Shown: positions 6,638 to 14,043, numbered from the stretch's first letter. The stretch: 15,172 bases of DNA from an uncultured Lactobacillus sp. (GCA_910587695.1 CAJUNC010000027.1:1-15172); one strand, 5' to 3'. Program-made: numbers and translations. The notes: generated by a model from the letters alone, not told the origin.

Positions 6638-7831
6638 TCAGCATTTTCTTTCTCTAATCTCTTCTATTTTACTTACAGCTTTATCTGCTACTTCATCTAT
6701 ATCCTCTGAAAAATCTGCCAATTTCTTAGGTTTTATACCTTTTTGCTTTTCTCCACTCCAAAACTTATAATAAACCGATCCTTTAGTATCTTCAGACTCC
6801 TTTTCCCCCCAAGATCTTACATAATAAAACTCTATTGAAAAATTTCCACTACCATCCTTGTACGTCATTTCATTCGTGTTGTTTCCTCGAAATATCCAAT
6901 GAGCATATGGCTCTTTTCCAACTATCAATTCATTGTTGCTATTGCCATTTCCCCAACTCGTTCCCCAAGCTGAACCTAATATGCTTTCAGCTTTATTCCC
7001 ATACCTATCTTTGATCTTATTAATCAACTCATCTAACCAAGCATCAATACTTTTATCTAGTTCCTTAATATTTTCATTTGCTACTTTTATATCACTTTTA
7101 AACACATCACATACGTGTATTCCCTTTCGGATATCCATACTTCTTCTCCTTCTCCCTGAAAACTCTAAAAATTGTCTAAATAACTCCAAGCTTCTATTTT
7201 CAAAATTGGCAACATCATATTGTTCCTTTATTATTTTTTCTACCTGCTCAAGTACCTGCCTATAAGTTAATTTAAAATCTGTACACTCTAAGCCTTTGAT
7301 CCTTTCAAATTCTTCATTTTTTGGATCTAAAGCATACTTTGTTAAAAAACCTGCATAAATCTTTCCTGATTCGATGCGTAGATCTGCTAAATCCCTTTTA
7401 GCTCTACTATAATAACTTCCCCATGGGTTGTTTTCATCCCCAGAATTTATTTTATTCTCTATGATCAATACACCAAAATCACCTACTATTTCAATATCTA
7501 TCCTGCCCAATTTAGAATCTTCAGATTTACTAATAGCATTGGTAACTACTTCTCGAGAAACTTTAATATTTCTGAGCTTTTGGGAAAATTCATTATTGTA
7601 CTCATCTTTTAAAATTAATTTAAACAGTGCTTCTAAAAAAATAGTTTTCATCTTATGCTGTTCATCTGGGGTCAGAAAATACGCCCACACATCTGAGGAA
7701 AAAAGTTCATCATTTGATATTCTATTTAAATTAAAAATATTAAACTTTTTTTCTACTGGCAACATAGATAATGGCAATATAAAATTCAAATCTTTTTCAG
7801 TTAATAATTTATTGTTTCTTTCCGACATCAT
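6638..7831 (-). CDS. Stand-alone PD-(D/E)XK nuclease-fold protein, probably acquired
   Basis: The 397-aa product has the pattern of the PDDEXK_4-type family: FNIFNLNRISNDELFSSDVWAYFLTP (31-56) in the N-terminal helices, then the catalytic core GRIDIEI (109-115; D112) and VLIIENKINSGD (121-132; E125-x-K127). These are the Asp, Glu and Lys of a PD-(D/E)XK site, followed by YYSRAKRDL. Residues 230-270 look helical and charged. The C-terminal 120 aa are Trp- and Gly-rich and of unknown role. GGAGG lies 5 nt before ATG 7831 (8 nt before a second ATG at 7828); an upstream in-frame TTG at 7843 is inside the ribosome site. Ile codons are 17 ATA, 11 ATT and 5 ATC, and Arg is AGA/AGG in 18 of 22, unlike the flanking genes. 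Defence against foreign DNA is plausible but inferred. Confidence 0.75.
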   Translation of the reverse strand: MMSERNNKLLTEKDLNFILPLSMLPVEKKFNIFNLNRISNDELFSSDVWAYFLTPDEQHKMKTIFLEALFKLILKDEYNNEFSQKLRNIKVSREVVTNAISKSEDSKLGRIDIEIVGDFGVLIIENKINSGDENNPWGSYYSRAKRDLADLRIESGKIYAGFLTKYALDPKNEEFERIKGLECTDFKLTYRQVLEQVEKIIKEQYDVANFENRSLELFRQFLEFSGRRRRSMDIRKGIHVCDVFKSDIKVANENIKELDKSIDAWLDELINKIKDRYGNKAESILGSAWGTSWGNGNSNNELIVGKEPYAHWIFRGNNTNEMTYKDGSGNFSIEFYYVRSWGEKESEDTKGSVYYKFWSGEKQKGIKPKKLADFSEDIDEVADKAVSKIEEIRERKC

Positions 7832-7860
7832 TCTATCCTCCAAAATAATTCTATTTGAGT

Positions 7861-7894
7861 TTGTATCTTACTACAATTTTCTTTTGTACATTAA
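7861..7894 (-). promoter_or_regulatory. Possible promoter/operator of the nuclease gene
   Basis: On the minus strand a -10 TAAGAT (7870-7865) lies within the inverted repeat TTGTATCTTACTACAA (7861-7876). A further TTGTA lies at 7884-7888. The -35 (TTAATG, 18-bp spacer) is poor. The repeat over the -10 could be a repressor site. No regulator gene is adjacent. Confidence 0.3.
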
Positions 7895-8042
7895 GGATAA
7901 GCAAGTTAAAAACTTTATTTTGAATTTTTTTAATTTAAATTGGTTGCTTTTATGGATATATATTCTTTTCCGCTAGTTTCAGCTTTTTATCTAAGTAAAT
8001 CTTAATAAGAAAATATACTACAGTCAATAATATAGACAAAAT
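7895..8042. other. Very AT-rich spacer without a convincing gene
   Basis: This stretch between the nuclease promoter region and the pckA terminator has long A/T runs. It has no ribosome site followed by a start codon. A short minus-strand frame (7950-8051) encodes a hydrophobic segment and a Lys-rich tail but lacks a credible start. The stretch may be leftover flanking DNA of the transferred nuclease segment. Confidence 0.4.
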
Positions 8043-8086
8043 AAAAAACAAGTGAATTTAGATTATAAATTCACTTGTTTTTTTTA
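8043..8086. terminator. Terminator of pckA (symmetric)
   Basis: ACAAGTGAATTTA (8048-8060) pairs with TAAATTCACTTGT (8066-8078). There are A/T tracts on both sides, so it can act in both directions. The pckA stop codon (TAA, 8086-8084) lies inside the T-run. Confidence 0.85.
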
Positions 8087-9733
8087 TCCCAGTTTTGTGA
8101 TCAATTCTTCTAATTTTGTGGTGATCTCAACTGGCAACTCTTCTTGAGGATGAGTCTTGGTGTAATTATTTACCCAATCTAGACGATCTTGCAAACGTTG
8201 GCGTAATTTTTTAGCATAGGTGGCATCATTTAGATCAACTTCATACCCCGGAATACTTAGATAACTCATCTGTGGTAATGCACCAAATTCAGTCCAATCG
8301 ACCGTTTCATTGGCGATCGCTTCTAAAATCCCCAAAGTCGTATCTTTATCGATATTTTTACCATTATACGAATCCGTATTGATGATATAACAATTAGCCT
8401 GTTGTTTTTCAAAGAGTTCCTTGAAGTCTTGATAATCCTCTGTCAACGGATAAACTCTAAATGGATTAGCAAAAGGCTCGATCACTAGCTTGTCTCGGGA
8501 TTCACCGATAACATTTTCCGCAGTCGAACGTTTAGTTGCTAAAGTCAGTCCAAATGTCGCTGCGATCACTGGATCCGATAATTTAACGACTGGTGGTAAA
8601 CTATCATCTTTCATGATCCAAAAGATCGAATCTAGTGGTGCTTGTTCACGATCGACCCGGTTTTTAGCTGAATAACGCGACTTGATCGTCCGCCCATTGC
8701 CATTGCGTAGATCATCGGTCACCAAAGTCTTTTTGCCCTGCATATCTTGAGTGACCCCGACATTCATTACCGTAGTGAAGTACTCCATTTCTTTTGAACC
8801 AGGTAAATAATCACTTGTCTTGTCAAAATACGCTGGCTCAAGGGCGATCGAACTCCCATTCTTACGATCAATGATAAAAGCGTCATCATGTAAGATCGTG
8901 ATATCATCAAACTTTCCAGCGTGTTTAGCGTGGGTCAAGGTCGATTTACCTGAACCTGAAAGACCATAGAAAGCAAAGACTTTATCTTGTTTGTCTTTGA
9001 AATGAAATGTCTTTTCGCCCCCATGACAAGCGGTATAGCCATTACGATGCGCTGTTGCCCAAGCCAGCGTCAAAGTCGACTTCTTTAACTCACCAAAATA
9101 CCGTAGGCCTAAGATCGCAGCCACATTATGTTCCGGATCAAAAAGCGCTAAACCATCTGGATATTGAGGATCATGCCATTCAGGATCACAGTAGATATAT
9201 ATATCGTCTTCACTGTACGGTTTGGAAGTGGCATAGCGCTTGGCATACTCAGGATCAAGGATCTGGAAATTCAGTAAATACGATAGCAAATTGACCTCAT
9301 ATCCCTTTGGTACCATTAAATGAGCTTTTAACATGAACTCTTCGTCCAAGCCTACGATCGCTTGCGCTTGATAAAACTGACGCACTTCACCTTGATAGAC
9401 TGCTTCGCGCAAAACAGCTTCTAATTCAGCATTATCTACCCCAGGGCGGTCTAAGATCTTCCGTGCAGCTGCTGTTCTACCTACAACTCGCCCATGATTA
9501 TCAACTAACATCACAGCATCTTTAGGCAAGCCTAGTTCACTGGTATGCTTGATCGGTTGATCGGTCACGATCGTTTTTGGACTCTTTTTAGCTAGCTCAT
9601 ATGCCATTTTTAAGTCAGTTACCGCCTGAACATTATTTCCATAAAAGGCAGTCTCAATGATCGTTTTAGTTGGTGAAAACAAGCGATCACGTCCATTTAT
9701 CTCAGTCATTTCAAATCTTTCACGTGTACTCAT
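8084..9733 (-). CDS. pckA: Phosphoenolpyruvate carboxykinase (ATP)
   Basis: This enzyme interconverts oxaloacetate plus ATP and PEP plus CO2 plus ADP. In fermenting lactobacilli it may run in either direction. The 549-aa product has the ATP-type signatures: GELKKS (214-219; metal/substrate-binding Lys region), P-loop GLSGSGKST (257-265), kinase-2 LHDDAF (281-286) and RYSAKNR (353-359). The first 120 residues form the expected N-terminal domain. The ATG at 9733 follows GGGGTG at 9 nt; GAGG closer by may also contribute. A second ATG at codon 9 has only a weak site. It is monocistronic, between its own terminator (8043-8086) and the feo terminator. A degenerate cre (9786-9799) just downstream of the predicted start suggests glucose repression. 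Confidence 0.93.
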   Translation of the reverse strand: MSTRERFEMTEINGRDRLFSPTKTIIETAFYGNNVQAVTDLKMAYELAKKSPKTIVTDQPIKHTSELGLPKDAVMLVDNHGRVVGRTAAARKILDRPGVDNAELEAVLREAVYQGEVRQFYQAQAIVGLDEEFMLKAHLMVPKGYEVNLLSYLLNFQILDPEYAKRYATSKPYSEDDIYIYCDPEWHDPQYPDGLALFDPEHNVAAILGLRYFGELKKSTLTLAWATAHRNGYTACHGGEKTFHFKDKQDKVFAFYGLSGSGKSTLTHAKHAGKFDDITILHDDAFIIDRKNGSSIALEPAYFDKTSDYLPGSKEMEYFTTVMNVGVTQDMQGKKTLVTDDLRNGNGRTIKSRYSAKNRVDREQAPLDSIFWIMKDDSLPPVVKLSDPVIAATFGLTLATKRSTAENVIGESRDKLVIEPFANPFRVYPLTEDYQDFKELFEKQQANCYIINTDSYNGKNIDKDTTLGILEAIANETVDWTEFGALPQMSYLSIPGYEVDLNDATYAKKLRQRLQDRLDWVNNYTKTHPQEELPVEITTKLEELITKLG

Positions 9734-9785
9734 CTTCCTCTACACCCCATTCTCTAAATATTTAAAAAAGCTTTAAAATTAGCAA

Positions 9786-9799
9786 TTAAAGCACTTACA
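9786..9799. promoter_or_regulatory. Degenerate cre site in the pckA leader
   Basis: TTAAAGCACTTACA (reverse TGTAAGTGCTTTAA) matches the cre consensus TGWNANCGNTNWCA at 12 of 14 positions; the central CG is TG. It would lie at about +6 to +19 of the predicted transcript, a roadblock position. Weak on sequence alone. Confidence 0.35.
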
Positions 9800-9811
9800 T
9801 TAACAAGAATA

Positions 9812-9820
9812 GTTTAGCAC
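9812..9820 (-). promoter_or_regulatory. Extended -10 promoter of pckA
   Basis: On the minus strand TGCTAAACT forms an extended -10 (TAAACT at 9817-9812 preceded by TGC). No strong -35 is present at 17 bp. The predicted start is near 9805, leaving a leader of about 70 nt. Confidence 0.45.
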
Positions 9821-9852
9821 AGATCGTATCAAAATAGTTAAATTTTACACCT

Positions 9853-9887
9853 TAAAAAAAGAGTAAGAATTACTTTCTTACCCTTTT
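9853..9887 (-). terminator. Terminator of the feoA-feoB operon
   Basis: On the minus strand GGGTAAGAA pairs with TTCTTACTC (one mismatch) and runs into T7. It directly follows the stop of the 53-aa Cys-rich protein gene (9892). Confidence 0.75.
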
Positions 9888-9891
9888 AGAT

Positions 9892-10053
9892 CTATAAATG
9901 TTCTTTTTTATTGATCTTTTGGACATCGATCAGCGGACAGCCAACATTGTGGCACGAACCACATTCGCTGTTTTTTTGCTTAATGATCCTAGTATACACG
10001 ATCCATGCTACTAGCCCAAAGATCACTAAGCCTAAGATCAGTGTTGCGACCAT
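9892..10053 (-). CDS. FeoB-associated Cys-rich membrane protein
   Basis: This is a 53-aa protein of the FeoB-associated Cys-rich membrane protein type (PF12669-like). Residues 3-20 form one membrane helix (ATLILGLVIFGLVAWIVY). A short basic stretch follows, and then the cytoplasmic-type cluster ECGSCHNVGCP (30-40) with C31, C34 and C39. Such proteins accompany FeoB and may assist ferrous iron handling or FeoC-like control; the exact role is not known. ATG 10053 overlaps the feoB end by 16 nt and has GAGGG 7 nt upstream, within the last feoB codons. It is the last gene of the operon, with the terminator right after its stop. It is short enough to be missed by a standard gene-length cutoff. Confidence 0.88.
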   Translation of the reverse strand: MVATLILGLVIFGLVAWIVYTRIIKQKNSECGSCHNVGCPLIDVQKINKKEHL

Positions 10054-12173
10054 TCTGAATCCCTCATTTCTATTGCTTGTTCTAACGCTTGCGGTTTACT
10101 TTTCTTGATAAATAAACCGTAAACGATCAATGTGATACCTAATAAAACAAGTATCACATTATAGATTGAATAATTGCCACTTGCAAGTACTGAGATCTGA
10201 TAGATCAACATAGCTGCTAAATAAGCTAAAAATGTTTGATAACCGATAGCGCGCCAAGTCCAACTCGCATCCCCGTACTCTTTATGCATTGCTCCGATCG
10301 CAGCAAAACACGGCGCACATAATAGATTGAACGCCAAAAAAGCATAGGCTGCCATTGGCGTATAGGCTGCTGTCAAAAGCTGGTCAAACCGAGCTTGTGT
10401 TGGTGGATTTCCAAAAGCTACTTGAAGAGTAGCTACACAATTTTCTTTAGCGATCAAGCCAGTTAAAACAGCCGAGACGGCACGCCAATCTCCAAAACCA
10501 AGAGGCACAAATACTGGGGCTAACAAGCTTCCGATGCCCTTCAACATACTGCTTTCTTGGGGAACTTGTTCTAATCTAAAATTGAAATTTGATAAAAACC
10601 AGATCACGACCATCGAAGCAAAAATGATCGTTCCAGCTTTTTGGACAAACCCCTTGCTCTTTAACCAAACATACCGTACGATATTATCTAACTTTGGGAG
10701 ATGATAAGCTGGCAACTCCATCACAAATGGCTGAGGATCACCAGCAAATAAGGCTGTTTTTTTCAAATAGATCCCCGAGCCGATCACAGCTATGATCCCT
10801 AAAAAATACGCCGCTGGAGCTGCTAAACTCTGACCTTTAAAAAAGGTCCCAGCGATCAAAGCGATCACAGTCAATTTAGCTGAACATGGCATAAAAGTCG
10901 TTAGCATGATCGTCATCTTACGATCTTTTTCTGCTTCAATCGTCCGAGTCGCCATGATCCCAGGAACCCCACAGCCTGTAGAGACTAATAATGGGATAAA
11001 CGATTTGCCCGACAAATTGAAACGTCGAAAGATCCGATCCATCACAAAGGCGATCCGAGACATATAGCCACAATCCTCTAAGATCCCTAAACATAAAAAA
11101 AGCATCATGATCTGAGGTAAAAAGCCGAGCACAGCTCCAACCCCTCCGATGATCCCATCAATGATCAGGCCTTGCATAAATGGAGCTACATGCCACGAGC
11201 TAAGCAGATCTTCGGTAAATTTGGGGATATATTCGCCAAATAAAACGTCATTTAGCCAATCTGATCCAGCAGTTCCAATAACTTGGATCGATAAATAATA
11301 AACAGCCCACATAACCCCAAAAAAGATCGGTAATGCCAAAAAGCGATTCGTCACGATAAGATCGATCCGATCAGAGATACTCAGTGAAAAATCACCTTCA
11401 TCGATCACACACTGGTCCATAACACGTGAAATAAAGTCATAACGGGCATTGATGATAATGCTACTACTCTCATCGTCAAAAATTTTTTCTGCTGTTTGGA
11501 TCAAGTCAGCGATCGCTTCCCGACGTTTAGCATCTAACTTCAATTCAGCTTGGATCTGTTCATCGCGTTCAAACAATTTGATCGCATAAAACCGCAACTC
11601 ATCTTTTGTTACGATCCCCTGTAATTGTTCTGCTATTTGAGCTAAGGCTGATTCTAACCGTGGATCATATTTGGGTATGATCTCTGGTGGAGCTTGCTTT
11701 TTTTGCATCTCACCAACTAATGTAGCGATATTTTCCCGTTTGAGCGCACTGACCTTGATCACCGGGATCCCCAAAAGATAAGCCAATTTTTTCGTATTGA
11801 TCCTTCGACCCTGTTTTTTTAAGAGATCAGCCATATTTAAAGCCAATACAAGTGGTATCTTAGTCTCTAATAATTGCAAAGTTAAGTATAAATTTCGCTC
11901 GATATTGGTCGCATCAACTACATCAACGATCTTATCTGGCCGTTTTTCCAATAAATACTTACGTGTTACTAATTCTTCTGGTGTATATGGTGATAGTGAA
12001 TAGATCCCAGGTAGATCTTGCAATAAGATCGCCTTATTCTTTTTTAGATATCCAGCCTTACGTTCGACTGTAACTCCCGGCCAATTTCCAACGCGCTGAT
12101 TAGCCCCGGTCAGATAATTGAATAGAGTTGTTTTGCCACTATTGGCATTTCCAGCTAGTGCTATTTCTTTCAT
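10038..12173 (-). CDS. feoB: Ferrous iron transporter FeoB
   Basis: FeoB is the membrane Fe(II) importer with an N-terminal G domain. The 711-aa product has G1 GNANSGKTT (8-16), a G2 Thr in WPGVTVE (31-37), G3 DLPG (53-56), G4 NMAD (113-116) and G5 SALK (142-145). A helical GDI-type domain follows at about 170-265, and the membrane core begins near 278. Core signatures are CGVPGIMATR (401-410), FMPCSAKL (427-434) and LLCAPC (617-622), with conserved Cys at 401, 430, 619 and 622. The length is that of a single-chain Firmicute FeoB without a fused FeoC. Its ATG overlaps the feoA stop (ATGA), and GGGAG stands 8 nt upstream. The order feoA-feoB-Cys-rich protein and the upstream Fur-like box indicate an iron-starvation operon. 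Confidence 0.97.
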   Translation of the reverse strand: MKEIALAGNANSGKTTLFNYLTGANQRVGNWPGVTVERKAGYLKKNKAILLQDLPGIYSLSPYTPEELVTRKYLLEKRPDKIVDVVDATNIERNLYLTLQLLETKIPLVLALNMADLLKKQGRRINTKKLAYLLGIPVIKVSALKRENIATLVGEMQKKQAPPEIIPKYDPRLESALAQIAEQLQGIVTKDELRFYAIKLFERDEQIQAELKLDAKRREAIADLIQTAEKIFDDESSSIIINARYDFISRVMDQCVIDEGDFSLSISDRIDLIVTNRFLALPIFFGVMWAVYYLSIQVIGTAGSDWLNDVLFGEYIPKFTEDLLSSWHVAPFMQGLIIDGIIGGVGAVLGFLPQIMMLFLCLGILEDCGYMSRIAFVMDRIFRRFNLSGKSFIPLLVSTGCGVPGIMATRTIEAEKDRKMTIMLTTFMPCSAKLTVIALIAGTFFKGQSLAAPAAYFLGIIAVIGSGIYLKKTALFAGDPQPFVMELPAYHLPKLDNIVRYVWLKSKGFVQKAGTIIFASMVVIWFLSNFNFRLEQVPQESSMLKGIGSLLAPVFVPLGFGDWRAVSAVLTGLIAKENCVATLQVAFGNPPTQARFDQLLTAAYTPMAAYAFLAFNLLCAPCFAAIGAMHKEYGDASWTWRAIGYQTFLAYLAAMLIYQISVLASGNYSIYNVILVLLGITLIVYGLFIKKSKPQALEQAIEMRDSEWSQH

Positions 12174-12649
12174 ATGCTTATCTCCCTTACCATGATCAAC
12201 TCAGCTTCAGATCGACGTAAGGTCAGCTTATAGCCTCGTAACAAGATCTCCAGCGGGTCGCCTAATGGTGCTGTATTTACTAGGGTAACTAAAGTATTTT
12301 GCGTCAATCCCATATCCATCAGGCGCCGCTTTAATTCTTTTTTACCACCTATCTTGGCAACTAAACAGCTTTGCTTTAAGTTTAACTGGGAAAGTGGCAT
12401 TAATTCTTGCTCTGCTAGCTCATTAACACTTAAAACTTCAATGCAACTTGCAATACTATCACTTAAAGCTAGACGTTGCCCTTGAAAATGGATCATAGCC
12501 CCATTTCCGTGTATATTTTGGTTGAACACAGTCAATACTTTGCCCCGCACCATTCCCATCTCACTGAGACGTTTTTTCAATTGATGTTCAGCCGTTACTT
12601 GAGCTACGACATATTTGCCCCGTGTCATTACTTCAGATAATTTTTGCAT
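12170..12649 (-). CDS. feoA: FeoA-like protein with two fused FeoA domains
   Basis: FeoA is a small cytoplasmic SH3-like partner thought to act on the FeoB G domain. Here 159 aa contain two copies. Copy one (about 1-75) includes LKKRLSEMGMVRGKVLTV, IHFQGQRLALS and a terminal IEVL. Copy two (about 84-157) includes LKRRLMDMGLTQNTLVTLV, LEILLRGYKLTLR and LIMV. The paired motif positions (LKxRLxxMG at 24 and 106) are 82 residues apart. A usual FeoA has about 75-80 aa, so this is a tandem duplication or fusion. The ATG has GGGGTGAG about 4 nt upstream. The stop overlaps the feoB start. It is the first gene of the operon, directly under the Fur-like site. Confidence 0.92.
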   Translation of the reverse strand: MQKLSEVMTRGKYVVAQVTAEHQLKKRLSEMGMVRGKVLTVFNQNIHGNGAMIHFQGQRLALSDSIASCIEVLSVNELAEQELMPLSQLNLKQSCLVAKIGGKKELKRRLMDMGLTQNTLVTLVNTAPLGDPLEILLRGYKLTLRRSEAELIMVREISI

Positions 12650-12667
12650 TATCTCACCCCCGATTCT

Positions 12668-12688
12668 AATTGAGAATCATTTTCAATT
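12668..12688. promoter_or_regulatory. Fur-box-like operator of feoA-feoB
   Basis: A 21-bp palindrome with arms AATTGAGAAT and ATTTTCAATT around a central C. Its 15-bp core TGAGAATCATTTTCA fits the 7-1-7 Fur-family box with one arm mismatch. It lies immediately downstream of the predicted transcription start (about 12689), so a bound Fur-type repressor would block the feo operon when iron is sufficient. A PerR- or Zur-type protein of the same fold cannot be excluded on the box alone, but the iron genes favour Fur. Confidence 0.8.
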
Positions 12689-12696
12689 ACAATTTA

Positions 12697-12725
12697 AAAA
12701 TAGCATAATTCCGCTTTCATTTCAA
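12697..12725 (-). promoter_or_regulatory. Promoter of feoA-feoB
   Basis: On the minus strand TTGAAA (12725-12720), a 17-bp spacer and TATTTT (12702-12697) preceded by TGC form a -35 and extended -10 promoter. The start falls near 12689, at the edge of the Fur-like box. Confidence 0.6.
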
Positions 12726-12737
12726 ACAAAGACCTAT

Positions 12738-12772
12738 AAAAATAGCGTACTATCAGCAGATAGTACGCTATT
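12738..12772 (-). terminator. Terminator of the YeiH-family gene
   Basis: AATAGCGTACTATC (12741-12754) and GATAGTACGCTATT (12759-12772) form a perfect 14-bp stem with a 4-nt loop. T5 follows on the minus strand. It starts three bases after the stop at 12775. Confidence 0.88.
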
Positions 12773-12774
12773 AA

Positions 12775-13809
12775 CTAAAAGAATAATTTAGCAGCCCCAG
12801 CGGCTAAGATCAATAATACGACCGAAGAGATCAAAGAGGCTGTAAATACGCTTTTACCACGTTTAGCGATCACATGGAAGTTGACCGACATTCCTAAAGC
12901 AGCCATCGCCATTCCCAAGAAAATATAAGCTGCTTGAACTAAGCCATCGATCAAAATTTGAGGTAACGGAATAAAAGTTCCAATGATACTTGAGATCAAG
13001 AAACCCGCCATAAACCATGGGATTGGTAATTTATTCTTTTCACCCGTACTTTGTTTTAGCTTTCCTTTTTTAGCTAAATGTTTTTGATACCAGATACCGA
13101 TCAATAATGCAACTGGAGCTAATAACAAGACGCGTGATAATTTCATGATCAAAGCGTCATCTAAACTGATCGATCCACCTGCACTACCAGCTGCCACTGC
13201 ATGAGCGATCTCGTGTAAAGAACCACCTGCCATGACCCCAAATTGTGAATCAGTCATGTGAAGTAGCGGTCTTAATCCGATCTCGATCAGTGTAAATAAA
13301 GTCCCCATGACACAAACGACTGCGATCGCAAGTACTTCATTTTCACGTTTTATTTCTTCATCAACACCATCATTTTTGATCTGTGGTGAGACCCCCATAA
13401 CTGCTGCCGCTCCACAAACACCACAACCTGCTGCAGTCAAGATGGACAGATCACTTTCAGCCCCAAAGCGTTCGCATAAATAATAGGTCAAATAAATCGT
13501 CACCGTAACTAAGAAGATCGCGATCAAGATCGTTTTTATCCCAGCATCGGCTAACTTCATTAAATTGAGCCTAAAGCCCAGTAAAATGATCCCAAGTCGC
13601 AAAAACTTATTTGAAATAAAACTAACACCTGGTTTGGAAGCTTCTACCCAATTTGGCTTCACCTGTAGTGCCATCCCCAACAACAAAGCGATGACCAATG
13701 TCCCAACAAGATCTAAATATGGTAATTTAGCTAAAAGTACCCCTAGTAAGGCACAAGCTAAAGTTAAAGCTGTAGCGTTCCAAAATGAACGCGTTTTTAC
13801 AATTTGCAA
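12775..13809 (-). CDS. YeiH/UPF0324 family membrane protein, TTG start
   Basis: This integral membrane protein of 344 aa belongs to the YeiH (UPF0324, putative sulfate exporter) family. The transport role is a database-style label with little direct proof. About nine to ten hydrophobic segments are visible, starting at 12-27 and 33-50 and ending with VFTASLISSVVLLILAAGAA (321-340). Family landmarks are CGVCGAAAVMG (129-139), GGSLHEIAHAVAAG (195-208) and LGMAMAALGMSVN (298-310). A GTG at 13818 overlaps the ribosome site AGGAG. TTG 13809, 8 nt after AGGAG, is a better start and gives MQIVKTRSFW. The gene stands alone with its own promoter and terminator. The LysR regulator often found beside yeiH is absent here. 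Confidence 0.85.
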   Translation of the reverse strand: MQIVKTRSFWNATALTLACALLGVLLAKLPYLDLVGTLVIALLLGMALQVKPNWVEASKPGVSFISNKFLRLGIILLGFRLNLMKLADAGIKTILIAIFLVTVTIYLTYYLCERFGAESDLSILTAAGCGVCGAAAVMGVSPQIKNDGVDEEIKRENEVLAIAVVCVMGTLFTLIEIGLRPLLHMTDSQFGVMAGGSLHEIAHAVAAGSAGGSISLDDALIMKLSRVLLLAPVALLIGIWYQKHLAKKGKLKQSTGEKNKLPIPWFMAGFLISSIIGTFIPLPQILIDGLVQAAYIFLGMAMAALGMSVNFHVIAKRGKSVFTASLISSVVLLILAAGAAKLFF

Positions 13810-13861
13810 TAAAATCACTCCTATACATTAAAATTTATTATATATATTAGATATATCAAAT

Positions 13862-13890
13862 GTTATATTGGGCAAAACCTTTATAAACAA
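13862..13890 (-). promoter_or_regulatory. Possible promoter of the YeiH-family gene
   Basis: On the minus strand TTGTTT (13890-13885), a 17-bp spacer and TATAAC (13867-13862) form a plausible promoter. A GATATATC palindrome and an alternating AT tract lie between it and the gene and may serve as an operator or a second -10. Confidence 0.4.
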
Positions 13891-13961
13891 GAGTTTTACA
13901 CAACAAACTTTATCAATAACTCAACATTAATATCATAACTTATAAGTAATTTTTTTGCACT

Positions 13962-13989
13962 AAAAAAGGCTAGAACTTAATCTAGCCTT
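13962..13989 (-). terminator. Distal terminator of the tRNA operon
   Basis: On the minus strand AAGGCTAGA and TCTAGCCTT form a 9-bp stem around a 6-nt loop, followed by T6. Its stem closely resembles that of the proximal terminator at 14081-14112. Confidence 0.75.
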
Positions 13990-14017
13990 AAACATTTATG
14001 GTACTATACTTTTTATG

Positions 14018-14043
14018 GTGTAATGATAACTTGTTCATTACAC
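14018..14043. repeat. Inverted repeat between the tandem terminators
   Basis: GTGTAATGA (14018-14026) and TCATTACAC (14035-14043) form a 9-bp perfect stem with an 8-nt loop. On the plus strand AGCTTTTTT follows. It is flanked by related sequences GGTACTATAC (14000-14009) and GGTACGGTATAC (14053-14064). The function is unknown; it may be a terminator for the plus strand or part of a small transcript. Confidence 0.5.

Noticed and set aside
7428..7976. Plus-strand open frame of 182 aa opposite the nuclease gene
   Set aside because: No ribosome site and low-complexity S/F/L-rich translation. The minus strand has the recognisable nuclease motifs.
7950..8051. Minus-strand frame with a hydrophobic segment and Lys-rich tail (FFILSILLTVVYFLIKIY), like a small membrane toxin
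   Set aside because: Only TTG starts, no ribosome site, overlap with the pckA terminator, and AT-rich DNA gives such peptides by chance. It could be a gene remnant but cannot be supported.
9911..10108. Plus-strand open frame of 65 aa
   Set aside because: It is the antisense shadow of the FeoB-associated Cys-rich protein gene and the feoB end.
13819..13961. Riboswitch or T-box upstream of the YeiH-family gene
   Set aside because: No conserved T-box, no ordered stem-loops and no terminator/antiterminator pair. Only AT-rich promoter-like DNA is seen.
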